Assembly (NCBI RefSeq): GCF_018613715.1
Contig: NZ_JAGGPT010000010.1
Location: 434,001 to 498,000, forward strand
Length of the DNA stretch: 64,000 bases
Source: Chryseobacterium sp. ISL-6
GTDB lineage: Bacteria; Bacteroidota; Bacteroidia; Flavobacteriales; Weeksellaceae
Reading direction: 5' to 3'
The stretch's first letter is position 1, and the number at the start of each line of letters is the position of its first letter. A model generated the notes under the pieces. The model was given only the letters and a program-made list of their open reading frames with translations. It was not told the origin of the DNA and did no database searches. This document shows positions 17,808-26,285 of this stretch, in pieces. The position numbers and the translations under genes were made by a program.

Positions 17808-18079
17808 AGGAATTTGGGGTGAGTTTGGGACATCTGCTGAGCAGTATGATATGATAATAAAAAAATAATAGGGATCTATTTCTGATAAAAATTCCATCAA
17901 TGATCCGACAAAATATTTGTAATCATTGCAAGACTCTTCTAATAGTTCAAAAGTTAATTTCCTCTGTTATTTATCCAATTTTTTCAAAAATAAGGACTTA
18001 AATAAATTCTTTCATTTTTGACAGTCAAGGAAACAATATACAATAGTATTATTATATTTTCCAGAAGCTATATGTATAA

Positions 18080-18116
18080 AAAAAACGGAACCAGACTTTT
18101 GATCCGATTCCGTTTA
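18080..18116 (-). terminator. terminator of the OmpH-like gene
   Basis: AAACGGAA pairs with TTCCGTTT, with additional internal pairing across GACTTTTGATCC. The plus-strand A-run upstream gives a U-tract for leftward transcripts ending after 18141. Confidence 0.75.
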
Positions 18117-18140
18117 GAATATTTTAATTTACAGAAACTA

Positions 18141-18716
18141 TTATTTAGATTTTGCAGCTGGTTTAGTTGTTGTTGCTGTTGCTCCTAATTTAGTTTTCAC
18201 AGCAGCTGTGATATCTTCGCTTCCATCTGTGTACACAAGATTGTTAGCACCTTGTGCTGATGAAGTATCAAATACATAATTCAGACTTCTTTCTTTAGCT
18301 ACAGCAGAAATAGCAGTTTGTATTTTTTGCTGTAAAGGAGTAAACAGCTCATTTTGTTTAGCTGAAATATCTTTAGCTGCGGTTGTTCTCGCTTCTTCTA
18401 TTTTCTTACCCAAACCTTGTAATTCTGTTTGTGCTGCTATCAGTTCTTTAGTTACGGCTTCTTTATTAGCCTCATTCATTGTCTTTTCTTTATCCTGTGC
18501 TACTTTCAGTTTAGCCTGGTAATCACTGATTAATTTTTCAATTTCAGTTTGCTTTGCTTTAGTAAGGTTATCGACGGTTGCATTTGCTGTTTTCACTTCA
18601 GACATACTTGCAAAAATATCATCAGAATTTACATTCCCTATCTTTTGTTGAGCATTTGCGACATTAGCAGTCAGCGTCAATCCTGCTGCAATAAAAAACA
18701 CTTTAATTAACTTCAT
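18141..18716 (-). CDS. OmpH/Skp-family periplasmic chaperone
   Basis: This 191-residue protein has a signal peptide ending TANVANAQ, then QKIGNVNSDDIFASM, typical of Skp/OmpH. A long alanine/lysine/glutamate-rich coiled coil follows (about residues 45-140), and the C-terminal strand region contains ERSLNYVFDTSSA. Skp-like chaperones hold outer membrane proteins in the periplasm. An A/T/K-rich tail ends the protein. A TATATTTG box sits upstream. Length and layout match the family. Confidence 0.88.
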   Translation of the reverse strand: MKLIKVFFIAAGLTLTANVANAQQKIGNVNSDDIFASMSEVKTANATVDNLTKAKQTEIEKLISDYQAKLKVAQDKEKTMNEANKEAVTKELIAAQTELQGLGKKIEEARTTAAKDISAKQNELFTPLQQKIQTAISAVAKERSLNYVFDTSSAQGANNLVYTDGSEDITAAVKTKLGATATTTKPAAKSK

Positions 18717-18774
18717 TTTTTTATAATTATTTTAAAACTTTTGTAGTTTTTTTTAGTTTCCAAATATAATATAT

Positions 18775-19158
18775 TTAAAGCTTTTCCAGCCAATCACTTT
18801 TCAATCTTTGAATTTTTTGTGTTTTAGAATCAATTAAAACCCACAGCGTCAGGGAATCTACCACAAGCTGACCATTACAATAGAACTCAACTTTTCTGGG
18901 CTGTTTGATGCCTTCCGGATCTTTGGGGTAGGTTTTTACAGTTATTACATCATTCAGATACACCTGTTTTTTGTATTGAATATGATGATCCAGAAGCATC
19001 CAGATATCTTCGGGATACTCAGTCCTATGCTTTACAAAATCCCAATGTTCTGTGGCTATTTCTTCCACCCAGCTTACATATTGCACATTATTGACATGCT
19101 TATTCTGATCTATATTTTCTTCTGTTACTTTTATTTCTTTTTGATATACTAAACTCAT
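18775..19158 (-). CDS. acyl-CoA thioesterase, 4HBT hotdog fold
   Basis: This encodes 127 residues. The ATG at 19158 is preferred over an upstream TTG, as it starts right before the first strand. The hotdog signature is DQNKHVNNVQYVSWVEEIATEHW, with the Asn-His-Val pattern of the YbgC/FadM group. A LVDSLTLWVLID strand closes the fold. It probably hydrolyses acyl-CoA thioesters; the chain length is not readable. It stands between the OmpH-like gene and aceA with separate terminators. Confidence 0.85.
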   Translation of the reverse strand: MSLVYQKEIKVTEENIDQNKHVNNVQYVSWVEEIATEHWDFVKHRTEYPEDIWMLLDHHIQYKKQVYLNDVITVKTYPKDPEGIKQPRKVEFYCNGQLVVDSLTLWVLIDSKTQKIQRLKSDWLEKL

Positions 19159-19184
19159 CCTTTTGAAAAATTTATTCAAAAATA

Positions 19185-19220
19185 ATACTTAAAAATAAAA
19201 CCTCCCCAAAATTGAGGAGG
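19185..19220 (-). terminator. terminator of aceBA
   Basis: CCTCC (19201-19205) pairs with GGAGG (19216-19220), and the A-rich run before it gives the U-tract on leftward transcripts. It lies 3' of the aceA stop at 19256. Confidence 0.75.
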
Positions 19221-19255
19221 CTTTCAAACAATATGTATAATGCGAAAAATGAATC

Positions 19256-20536
19256 TTAATGAAATTGTGCCATTTCAGTAGAGTCTTTCATTGCTACCGT
19301 AGCTGAAGAACCACCAGTCACCACATTCTGAACCTCATCAAAATATCCTGTTCCTACAAAAGACTGGTGTTTTACTGCTCTGAAACCTTTTTGCTGTAAA
19401 GCAAACTCACGTTCCTGTAATTCGGAATATCCAGCCATTCCTTTTTCTTTATATGCCAAAGCCAATTCAAACATCGCAGTATTCAACGCATGGAAACCTG
19501 CCAATGTGATAAACTGGAATTTATAACCCATTTTTGCCAATTCCTCACGGAAGGTAGTCATTTCTTCAACACTTAATTTTGCTGCCCAATTGAAAGATGG
19601 TGAACAATTGTAAGCCAGCATTTTTCCTGGGAATTTGGCGTGAATTCCTTCTGCAAATCTTCTTGCCTGTTCCAGATCAGGATTAGAAGTTTCCATCCAG
19701 ATCAGATCTGCATACGGAGCATAAGATAAACCACGGTCTATTCCCTGCTCTACTCCATTTTTCACCACATAAAAACCTTCTGATGTTCTTTCTCCGGTTA
19801 CAAATTTTTTATCTCGATCATCGATATCTGAAGTCAGTAAGTCTGCAGCATCAGCATCTGTTCTTGCGATAATCACACTTGGAACCCCTGTTACATCTGA
19901 TGCCAAACGGGCTGCAACTAATTTATTGATAGCCTCCTGAGTTGGAACCAATACTTTACCACCCAGGTGACCACATTTTTTTGCTGATGACAACTGATCT
20001 TCAAAATGCACTCCCGCAGCACCGGCTTCTATCATTTGCTTCATGAGTTCAAAAGCATTTAGATTACCTCCAAAACCGGCTTCTGCATCTGCAATAATAG
20101 GAACCAGATATTCTCTGTCTCCATTTCCACTTACGGATTGGATCTGGTCAGCTCTCAATAAAGCATTATTAATTTTCTTCACTACAGAAGGCACTGAATT
20201 CGCAGGATATAAAGACTGGTCAGGATACATTTCCCCTGATAAATTAGCATCAGCAGCCACCTGCCATCCTGAAAGGTAAATTGCCTCCAGACCGGCATCT
20301 ACTTCCTGTACCGCCTGATTTCCGGTTAATGCTCCTAATCCGGCTACAAAATCCTGAGTCGTTAGTTTCTCCCAGAACTTTTTAGACATTTCAGTAGCAA
20401 TCGTATAATCAATGGTATAAGTACCTCTGAGTTTTAATACTTCCTCAGCAGTATAAGGCCTTTGTACGCCATTCCAACGAGGATTGTTCAACCAATCCTG
20501 CTCTAAAGCCTGAATTTTTTCTTGTTTCGTTTTCAT
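19256..20536 (-). CDS. aceA: isocitrate lyase
   Basis: This 426-residue enzyme splits isocitrate to glyoxylate and succinate, the first step of the glyoxylate bypass. The catalytic signature KKCGHLGG is present, along with ARTDADAADLL, PIIADAEAGFGG (Mg site) and YNCSPSFNW. Length is standard for the bacterial form. It is the second gene of an aceB-aceA unit with a 144-bp gap, and is probably controlled with aceB by the divergent regulator at 22382. Confidence 0.97.
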   Translation of the reverse strand: MKTKQEKIQALEQDWLNNPRWNGVQRPYTAEEVLKLRGTYTIDYTIATEMSKKFWEKLTTQDFVAGLGALTGNQAVQEVDAGLEAIYLSGWQVAADANLSGEMYPDQSLYPANSVPSVVKKINNALLRADQIQSVSGNGDREYLVPIIADAEAGFGGNLNAFELMKQMIEAGAAGVHFEDQLSSAKKCGHLGGKVLVPTQEAINKLVAARLASDVTGVPSVIIARTDADAADLLTSDIDDRDKKFVTGERTSEGFYVVKNGVEQGIDRGLSYAPYADLIWMETSNPDLEQARRFAEGIHAKFPGKMLAYNCSPSFNWAAKLSVEEMTTFREELAKMGYKFQFITLAGFHALNTAMFELALAYKEKGMAGYSELQEREFALQQKGFRAVKHQSFVGTGYFDEVQNVVTGGSSATVAMKDSTEMAQFH

Positions 20537-20680
20537 AATATTTTGATTTGTATTTAGTTAATATTTTCAATTGCGATTTATAGGATTCGAGTGAAACGGT
20601 TTTCCATAAAATCATTTTGTATGTTACGGTTTTATTTTAAATCCCTCCATCATAACACCCAAAACTCATGCACTTTCTGC

Positions 20681-22255
20681 TTAGATAAAAGGGTACGCTT
20701 TCAACGTCAGGAATTCCTCAAACTTCTCTGAGAAGATCAGTTCATTAAAAAGTTCTTTCGCGAGGTTGAATTTTCCGTTCTTAAATCGTTCTTCACCAAC
20801 ATATTTTTCAATAGTCTCCATTTCTTCTTTTTCCCATTGAAGAACCATTTCTCTGGTTAATACTCTGTCATCAATTAATACCGCTTCATTGTTTAGCCAT
20901 TGCCAGATCTGTGTTCGTGAAATCTCTGCAGTGGCCGCATCTTCCATCAGGTTATAAATCGCTGCAGCACCCACTCCCATCAACCAGCTTTCGAGATACA
21001 GGATTCCGACATTAATATTCTTACGGACTCCTTTTTCACTAATCTCGCCTTTTGGAATTTCTAACAGGTCACTTTCTTTGATCTGATAATCCACTTTTTT
21101 ATCAATCTGGTTGGGATAAGGCATGTACTGGTCAAAAATATTTTTTGCCACTGAAACCAAAGCGGGATGTGCAACCCAGGTTCCATCATGCCCATTTTTT
21201 ACTTCACGTTCTTTATCAGCTTTTACCTTTTCAAAAGCTGCATCATTCGCCTGATCATCATTTTTTATAGGAATCTGTGCTGCCATTCCACCAATCGCAT
21301 GGACATTTCTCTTATGACAGATCTCAATGACTCTTTTTGAATAAGCGGCCATAAATGGAGAGGTCATCGTTACCTGATCCCGGTCAGGAATAATAAATTC
21401 CGGAAGGTTTCTGAATTTTTTAATAAATGAGAAAATATAATCCCATCGGCCACAGTTTAATCCTGAACTATGTTCTTTTAATTCGTATAAAATCTCATCG
21501 ATCTGAAATGATGCCGTGATCGTCTCTATTAAAACCGTTGCTTTAATAGTTCCTTTTGGGATCTGAAGGTAATTCTGAGCAAAATCAAAAATTTCATTCC
21601 ACCAACGGGCTTCTTTATAATGTTCTAATTTTGGAAGGTAAAAGTAGGGACCACTTCCATTCTCCAGCAATTGATGGGCATTTCTAAAAAAATAAATTCC
21701 AAAATCCACCAACGAACCTGAAGTTTCTTCGCCATTGATCTCAATATGTTTTTCAGAAAGATGCAAACCCCTGGGACGAATCAGTAAAACAGCTGTTTTA
21801 CTATTAAGCGTATAGGATTTCCCTTGCTCGTTCGTAAAATCGATGTTTCTGTTAATAGCATCAGAAAGGTTAATCTGACCTTCCATACAGTTTTTCCAGG
21901 TTGGAGAATTACTATCCTCAAAATCCGCCATAAAAGTAGAAGCGCCAGAATTGAGTGCATTAATGATCATCTTCCGGTCCACAGGTCCTGTAATTTCAAT
22001 CCTGCGATCAAGCAGATCTTTAGGAAGTGGCGAACACACCCAATTTCCATTTCTTATTTCTTCCGTTTGTGGTAAAAACCTGGGAAGATGTTTCCGGTCA
22101 AAATCCAGTTGAGTTTCTTTTCTTTCTTCTAAAAGATCCAGTCTCTTGGTATTGAAATTCTGATGAAGTTCAACCAGAAATTCTACTAACTCAGGATTAA
22201 AAATTTCTTTAAACTGGCTTTGAGCCTTTATTTTTAATTGGGTTGTGGTTTCCAT
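20681..22255 (-). CDS. aceB: malate synthase A
   Basis: This 524-residue enzyme condenses glyoxylate and acetyl-CoA to malate. Family motifs are seen in order: FMADFEDSNSPTW, LLIRPRGLHL, VLIETITASFQIDEILYEL, CGRWDYIFSFIK and the C-terminal GVGAAAIYNLMEDAATAEISR region with the catalytic acid. Length fits the A isoform. Upstream is a shared control region with two GCGA-N4-TCGC elements and a TATGTTTG box, and the divergent gene encodes a RamB/ScfR-type regulator. Confidence 0.97.
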   Translation of the reverse strand: METTTQLKIKAQSQFKEIFNPELVEFLVELHQNFNTKRLDLLEERKETQLDFDRKHLPRFLPQTEEIRNGNWVCSPLPKDLLDRRIEITGPVDRKMIINALNSGASTFMADFEDSNSPTWKNCMEGQINLSDAINRNIDFTNEQGKSYTLNSKTAVLLIRPRGLHLSEKHIEINGEETSGSLVDFGIYFFRNAHQLLENGSGPYFYLPKLEHYKEARWWNEIFDFAQNYLQIPKGTIKATVLIETITASFQIDEILYELKEHSSGLNCGRWDYIFSFIKKFRNLPEFIIPDRDQVTMTSPFMAAYSKRVIEICHKRNVHAIGGMAAQIPIKNDDQANDAAFEKVKADKEREVKNGHDGTWVAHPALVSVAKNIFDQYMPYPNQIDKKVDYQIKESDLLEIPKGEISEKGVRKNINVGILYLESWLMGVGAAAIYNLMEDAATAEISRTQIWQWLNNEAVLIDDRVLTREMVLQWEKEEMETIEKYVGEERFKNGKFNLAKELFNELIFSEKFEEFLTLKAYPFI

Positions 22256-22283
22256 AACTCATTGATTTTGTGATTTGATATTA

Positions 22284-22291
22284 CAAACATA
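22284..22291 (-). promoter_or_regulatory. -7 promoter box of aceB
   Basis: The minus strand reads TATGTTTG, a full TAnnTTTG match, 28 nt before the aceB ATG. The -33 position falls within the palindrome at 22307-22328, so a bound regulator would cover it. Confidence 0.55.
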
Positions 22292-22306
22292 AATAAAAAT
22301 TTTCAC

Positions 22307-22328
22307 AATTAGCGAACGTTCGCTAATT
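22307..22328. promoter_or_regulatory. 22-bp palindromic operator between aceB and its regulator
   Basis: A perfect inverted repeat has core GCGAACGTTCGC (22312-22323) flanked by AATTA and TAATT. It overlaps the -33 region of the aceB promoter. A second element with the same half-sites and spacing lies 35 bp away. It is the likely binding site of the XRE/ScfR protein encoded alongside. Confidence 0.65.
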
Positions 22329-22346
22329 ATTTTTAAAATTTATTAT

Positions 22347-22358
22347 GCGAATAATCGC
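22347..22358. promoter_or_regulatory. second operator, overlapping the regulator promoter
   Basis: GCGAATAATCGC repeats the GCGA-N4-TCGC pattern of the first palindrome, extended by a T/A pair. Its centre is 35 bp from the first, and it covers the -33 position of the regulator gene (-7 box TATATTTG at 22370-22377), suggesting autoregulation. Confidence 0.55.
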
Positions 22359-22369
22359 AATCAAATATT

Positions 22370-22377
22370 TATATTTG
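22370..22377 (+). promoter_or_regulatory. -7 promoter box of the XRE/ScfR regulator gene
   Basis: TATATTTG ends 4 nt before the ATG at 22382, so the mRNA would be leaderless or nearly so. The expected -33 position (around 22346-22349) reads TGCG, a poor match, and lies in the second operator. Confidence 0.55.
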
Positions 22378-22381
22378 AGTA

Positions 22382-23878
22382 ATGAATACAGAAAGTGACT
22401 TTATTAAAACGGTATTCGGACTGAAGCTGAAACAGCAGAGACAAAAGAAAAATTGGTCTCTGCAGGATCTTGCTGTAAAGACAGGTCTATCAAAATCTTA
22501 TCTGAACGAAATTGAGAATGGAAAAAAATATCCGAAACATGATAAAATAATTCAACTGTCAGAATCTTTGAATTGTACTTTTGATGATCTGGTGTCTACC
22601 AAACTTGATAAGAGCCTCGCTCCATTCAATGAAATTTTACAATCAGATTTCTTTAAAGAAGTTCCATTAGATCTTTTCGGGATCAATAAAAATAACCTGA
22701 TCAGTATTATCAGTGATGCTCCTAAAAAAGTAACAGCTTTTATCAATGCTTTGATTGAAATATCTCAGAATTATAATTTAGGGAAAGAACGTTTTTATTT
22801 TGCTGTATTGCGTTCTTTTCAGGAGCTTTATGACAATTATTTCCCTGACATTGAAGAAAAAGTATTGCTATTTGCAAAGGAACATCAATTGGAATTCAAT
22901 AAAAATATGAATCCTGATGTTTTACAAAGTATTCTTATTGAGAAGTTTAATTATACCATCCAATCAAGAGATTTTGAACCTTATGGAACTTCAACTCATC
23001 TGCGATCATTATTTATTCCCGAAAAAAAACTCTTACTTCTTAATATTAAGCTGGAGAAGGATCAGAAGACTTTTATCCTGGCTAAAGAGATAGGCTTTAA
23101 CGTTCTGGAATTAAAAAATCGCCCTAACACCTATTCGTGGCTGGACTTTGGAAGTTTTGAAGAAATTCTGAATAATTTTTACGCCTCTTATTTTGCCGGT
23201 GCATTACTCATCTCAAAGGAGCAGATCATTGAAAATACCTCCGACTTTTTTTTACAAAATACATGGAAGCCAAAAAACTTTACCGATCTCATTGAAAGCT
23301 TCACCAATTCTCCTGAAACATTTTATTACAGACTGACCAATATCCTGTCATCGGAATTAGGAATTAAAGATCTGTTTTACTTATGTCTGGTTAAAAAGAA
23401 AGGTTCAGATAGAATACAGATCTTAAAAGAGCTACATCTTAATCATCAACAGGCTCCTCATGCCAATGCCACAAATGAACATTACTGCAGAAGATGGATA
23501 GCCGTTAAAAACCTTCAGCATTTAAAAGAAAATGAAACTGTGACGGATGCCCAAATTTCCCATTACAAAGATCAGGGTATAAGTTATCTGGTAATTTCCA
23601 CTTCTCAGAAAAATCCATTTTCAGATGGCAGCAACAGAAGCTATTGTCTCGGAATTTTACTGAATTCCCAAACGATAAAGAAAATAAACTTTATCAAATC
23701 ACACACTTTACCTACGATCAATGTAGGTGTAACCTGTGAATCCTGCAGTATTGCCGATTGCGAAGTAAGACAAGCTCCACCTGTTAGACTGGAGAAGGAA
23801 TATTTCAATCTGAGTATGAAAAGTTCTATTGAAAAAATACGAAAGGAAATAGAATCAGAACCGCAAAGTAAAAACTAA
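22382..23878 (+). CDS. XRE-family regulator with ScfR/RamB-type C-terminal domain
   Basis: This 498-residue regulator has an N-terminal XRE helix-turn-helix at about residues 12-66 (SLQDLAVKTGLSKSYLNEIE). A middle region resembles a degenerate ImmA/IrrE (DUF955) domain. The C-terminal domain contains VTCESCSIADCEVRQAPP, the Cys-rich hallmark of short-chain fatty acyl-CoA regulators (ScfR, DUF2083; RamB of corynebacteria controls aceA and aceB). It is divergent from aceB with 126 bp between start codons, which hold two matching operators. It probably senses an acyl-CoA and controls the glyoxylate shunt and itself; the ligand is inferred. Confidence 0.85.
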   Translation: MNTESDFIKTVFGLKLKQQRQKKNWSLQDLAVKTGLSKSYLNEIENGKKYPKHDKIIQLSESLNCTFDDLVSTKLDKSLAPFNEILQSDFFKEVPLDLFGINKNNLISIISDAPKKVTAFINALIEISQNYNLGKERFYFAVLRSFQELYDNYFPDIEEKVLLFAKEHQLEFNKNMNPDVLQSILIEKFNYTIQSRDFEPYGTSTHLRSLFIPEKKLLLLNIKLEKDQKTFILAKEIGFNVLELKNRPNTYSWLDFGSFEEILNNFYASYFAGALLISKEQIIENTSDFFLQNTWKPKNFTDLIESFTNSPETFYYRLTNILSSELGIKDLFYLCLVKKKGSDRIQILKELHLNHQQAPHANATNEHYCRRWIAVKNLQHLKENETVTDAQISHYKDQGISYLVISTSQKNPFSDGSNRSYCLGILLNSQTIKKINFIKSHTLPTINVGVTCESCSIADCEVRQAPPVRLEKEYFNLSMKSSIEKIRKEIESEPQSKN

Positions 23879-23933
23879 TTTCAGACTTTCCTGTTTAAGC
23901 CAATAATCTTATATTAGCTTAACAAACACACAA

Positions 23934-24584
23934 ATGATTCTAAATCTACTTTTCCCTAACCGTTGCATCCATTGCAACCGGGTCATCGATGCCGATATAT
24001 TGGTATGTGATCTTTGTTTTAAGCATATCCATTTTACTCATTATGATTATTTTGATGAAAATATCATTAAAGAAAAATGCAAACTTTTATTTCCTGTTGA
24101 AAATACCTATGCTCTTATGCAGTTTGAAGAAAAAAACCTTAGCCGCAAGATCATTCACGAACTAAAGTACAGAAGCCGGGAGAAAACCGGAAAAATCCTT
24201 GCCTATTGGATTACAGAAAGGTTAGATTTTAAAAGCAAAAAGCCTGACCTTCTGGTAAGTGTCCCTCTTCATCCTAAGAAGGAAAAAGAAAGAGGCTACA
24301 ATCAACTACACCTTTTTACCGAAATATTAGCCAGCTTTTATGACATTCCATTTGACCATCATTTAATTAAAAGAAATCATTACTCGAAAGCCCAGGCTTT
24401 GAAAGATAAAAAACACCGCCTAAAAAATGAAAACACATTTTCAATAACCCGAAATATTTCAGAAAAACACATTTTATTAATTGACGATGTGTTCACCACC
24501 GGAAATACGGTATCTACTATTGCCTGGGAGATTTTAAAAACCGGAAATAACAAAGTGAGCATTCTGGTAATGGCGATAGATTAG
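23934..24584 (+). CDS. ComF-family phosphoribosyltransferase-like protein
   Basis: This 216-residue protein has two CxxC pairs near the N-terminus (RCIHC, VCDLC) that form a zinc finger. A type I phosphoribosyltransferase fold follows, ending in the PRPP loop ILLIDDVFTTGNTV. The motifs SVPLHPKKEKERGYNQ and SKAQALKDKKHRLKN are typical of ComF/GntX. Members aid DNA uptake in competent bacteria, but many are in non-competent species. It follows the ScfR gene by 55 bp but a functional link is not evident. Confidence 0.88.
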   Translation: MILNLLFPNRCIHCNRVIDADILVCDLCFKHIHFTHYDYFDENIIKEKCKLLFPVENTYALMQFEEKNLSRKIIHELKYRSREKTGKILAYWITERLDFKSKKPDLLVSVPLHPKKEKERGYNQLHLFTEILASFYDIPFDHHLIKRNHYSKAQALKDKKHRLKNENTFSITRNISEKHILLIDDVFTTGNTVSTIAWEILKTGNNKVSILVMAID

Positions 24585-24696
24585 GTGATCATGAAACATA
24601 GGTTTTATAACTAAATAGATCTATGTCCTGAATATTTAATCTGTCACCTCTTCCAATTCAAATCTTTTTTATAATTTTCCGATCAAACTAATAATT

Positions 24697-25386
24697 ATGA
24701 AAAATCTGCTTTTACTACATGGGGCTTTAGGGCATAGCGATATTTTTAAACCTTATCAACAGGAACTATCGAAACACTTCAATATACATACTCCTCTATT
24801 TTCAGGACATGGAAATACTGACATTTCAGAAGAAGACATTAGCATTGAAAAATACACCAAGGAGCTGGAAAATTATTGTGAAGAGGAAAATTTAAAAGAC
24901 GTTTATATTTTCGGACACAGCATGGGTGGTTATGTTGGTCTTTGTTATGCTTTGCGGAAGCCTGATAACGTAAGTTCCATTCTGACTTTAGGAACAAAAT
25001 TCGATTGGACGGAAGAACAGGCTGTAAGGGAAAGTAAAATGCTGGATCCTGAGACAATCCTTTCAAAAATTCCAAAATATGCAGAACAACTGGAAGCTCA
25101 ACATGGTAGTAAATGGAAACAACTTCTTCCCGCAATTGCTAAAATGATGATTTCTCTAGGCAAAAATCCACCATTAGATCAGAGCAGTTTAATTGCTATC
25201 ACAACACCCGTTCAGATCATGGTTGGAGATAAAGACAACATGGTAACATTGGAAGAAAGTATCCGGGTCTATCATAGCATTCCAAATGCAAGGCTGGCTG
25301 TACTTCCAGACACGAAGCATCCGATGGACAAAGTACGTTCAACATTAGTATTTGATATCATGAAAGATTTCTGGAATTTAGTCTAA
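24697..25386 (+). CDS. alpha/beta-hydrolase
   Basis: This 229-residue hydrolase has no signal peptide. The oxyanion region LLHGALGHS, nucleophile elbow GHSMGG (Ser near residue 76), late acid in MVGDKDNMV and a C-terminal TKHPMD histidine make a complete triad. Substrate is unknown; the size resembles small esterases. Its stop codon is one base away from the stop of the convergent upp gene, with no terminator between. Confidence 0.82.
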   Translation: MKNLLLLHGALGHSDIFKPYQQELSKHFNIHTPLFSGHGNTDISEEDISIEKYTKELENYCEEENLKDVYIFGHSMGGYVGLCYALRKPDNVSSILTLGTKFDWTEEQAVRESKMLDPETILSKIPKYAEQLEAQHGSKWKQLLPAIAKMMISLGKNPPLDQSSLIAITTPVQIMVGDKDNMVTLEESIRVYHSIPNARLAVLPDTKHPMDKVRSTLVFDIMKDFWNLV

Positions 25387-25387
25387 A

Positions 25388-26038
25388 TTATCGCTGCAAT
25401 TTTTCGCCGTAACTTAAATCTCCGGCATCACCTAGCCCCGGAGTGATATATCCTTTAGTGGTCAACTGTTCATCAATGGCTCCTACCCAGATTTTTGCTT
25501 CGGGATATGCTTTTTCAATAGTTTCTACTCCCCGGCGTGAAGCGATTGCTGCCACTATATGCAATTGCGTAGGTGTTCCATGTGTTAAAAGATCTTTGAT
25601 AGCCTCAATTAAAGAAGCTCCTGTTGCCAACATTGGGTCTCCAACAATCAAAGGTCTGCCTTCAATACTTGGGCAAGTTAAATAATCCTGTTTAATAGAA
25701 AAATAATCATTCGCATCATGTTTTCTGTAAGCAGCTACAAAGCCACAATCTGCTTTATCTAAATAATTTAAAATCCCCTGAAATAAAGGAACTCCTGCTC
25801 TTAAAATTGTGGTAACAACAGGCTGGACTGCAATTTCCTTTACTTTTATCGTATCCAGAGGAGTCTGAATTTCAACCTCTTTTTGTTCTAAGTCCTTACT
25901 GATCTCAAAAGCTGCTATCTCTCCGATACGCTCCATATTTCTACGGAACCTCAATCGATCCTGTTGAACTTCTACATTACGAAGTTCATTAATCCATTCA
26001 TTAACAAGAGAAAAGTTTTCTGATAAAATAGTAAGCAT
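25388..26038 (-). CDS. upp: uracil phosphoribosyltransferase
   Basis: This 216-residue salvage enzyme makes UMP from uracil and PRPP. The PRPP-binding loop DPMLATGASLIEA and the uracil-binding C-terminal GYITPGLGDAGDLSYG are both present, as is TTILRAGVPLF. Length matches Upp. A TAATTTTG box lies about 44 nt upstream of the start. It is convergent with the hydrolase gene on the right. Confidence 0.95.
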   Translation of the reverse strand: MLTILSENFSLVNEWINELRNVEVQQDRLRFRRNMERIGEIAAFEISKDLEQKEVEIQTPLDTIKVKEIAVQPVVTTILRAGVPLFQGILNYLDKADCGFVAAYRKHDANDYFSIKQDYLTCPSIEGRPLIVGDPMLATGASLIEAIKDLLTHGTPTQLHIVAAIASRRGVETIEKAYPEAKIWVGAIDEQLTTKGYITPGLGDAGDLSYGEKLQR

Positions 26039-26177
26039 GAATTTTAAATTTTAATTAGAGTTGATCGGCTTTAATTCCTGCAAAATTACAATTAAAAAAT
26101 GAATCGGGATATTGAAATCCCTGAGGCCAAATAAATAGATCAGGAAAAAGAAATCAATATTCCCTTATATCGGCTCA

Positions 26178-26215
26178 AAAAAAATCTGGTAAGAACGTTA
26201 TTCTTACCAGATTTT
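26178..26215 (-). terminator. terminator of der
   Basis: A 15-bp perfect stem, AAAATCTGGTAAGAA with its complement, closes the 5-nt loop CGTTA. A-rich sequence on the left gives a U-tract for leftward transcripts. The der stop is at 26286. Confidence 0.85.
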
Positions 26216-26285
26216 ATGATTAATAATTTCTCATTTCAACTTTCTTTTTTTGATATTTTGAAAGTTCCAAGAAACTAAATTCTTA

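Noticed and set aside
17796..17900. N-terminal extension of queD
   Set aside because: The longer frame adds 35 residues unlike the family and reads across the -7 promoter box; the internal ATG at 17795 matches the normal start.
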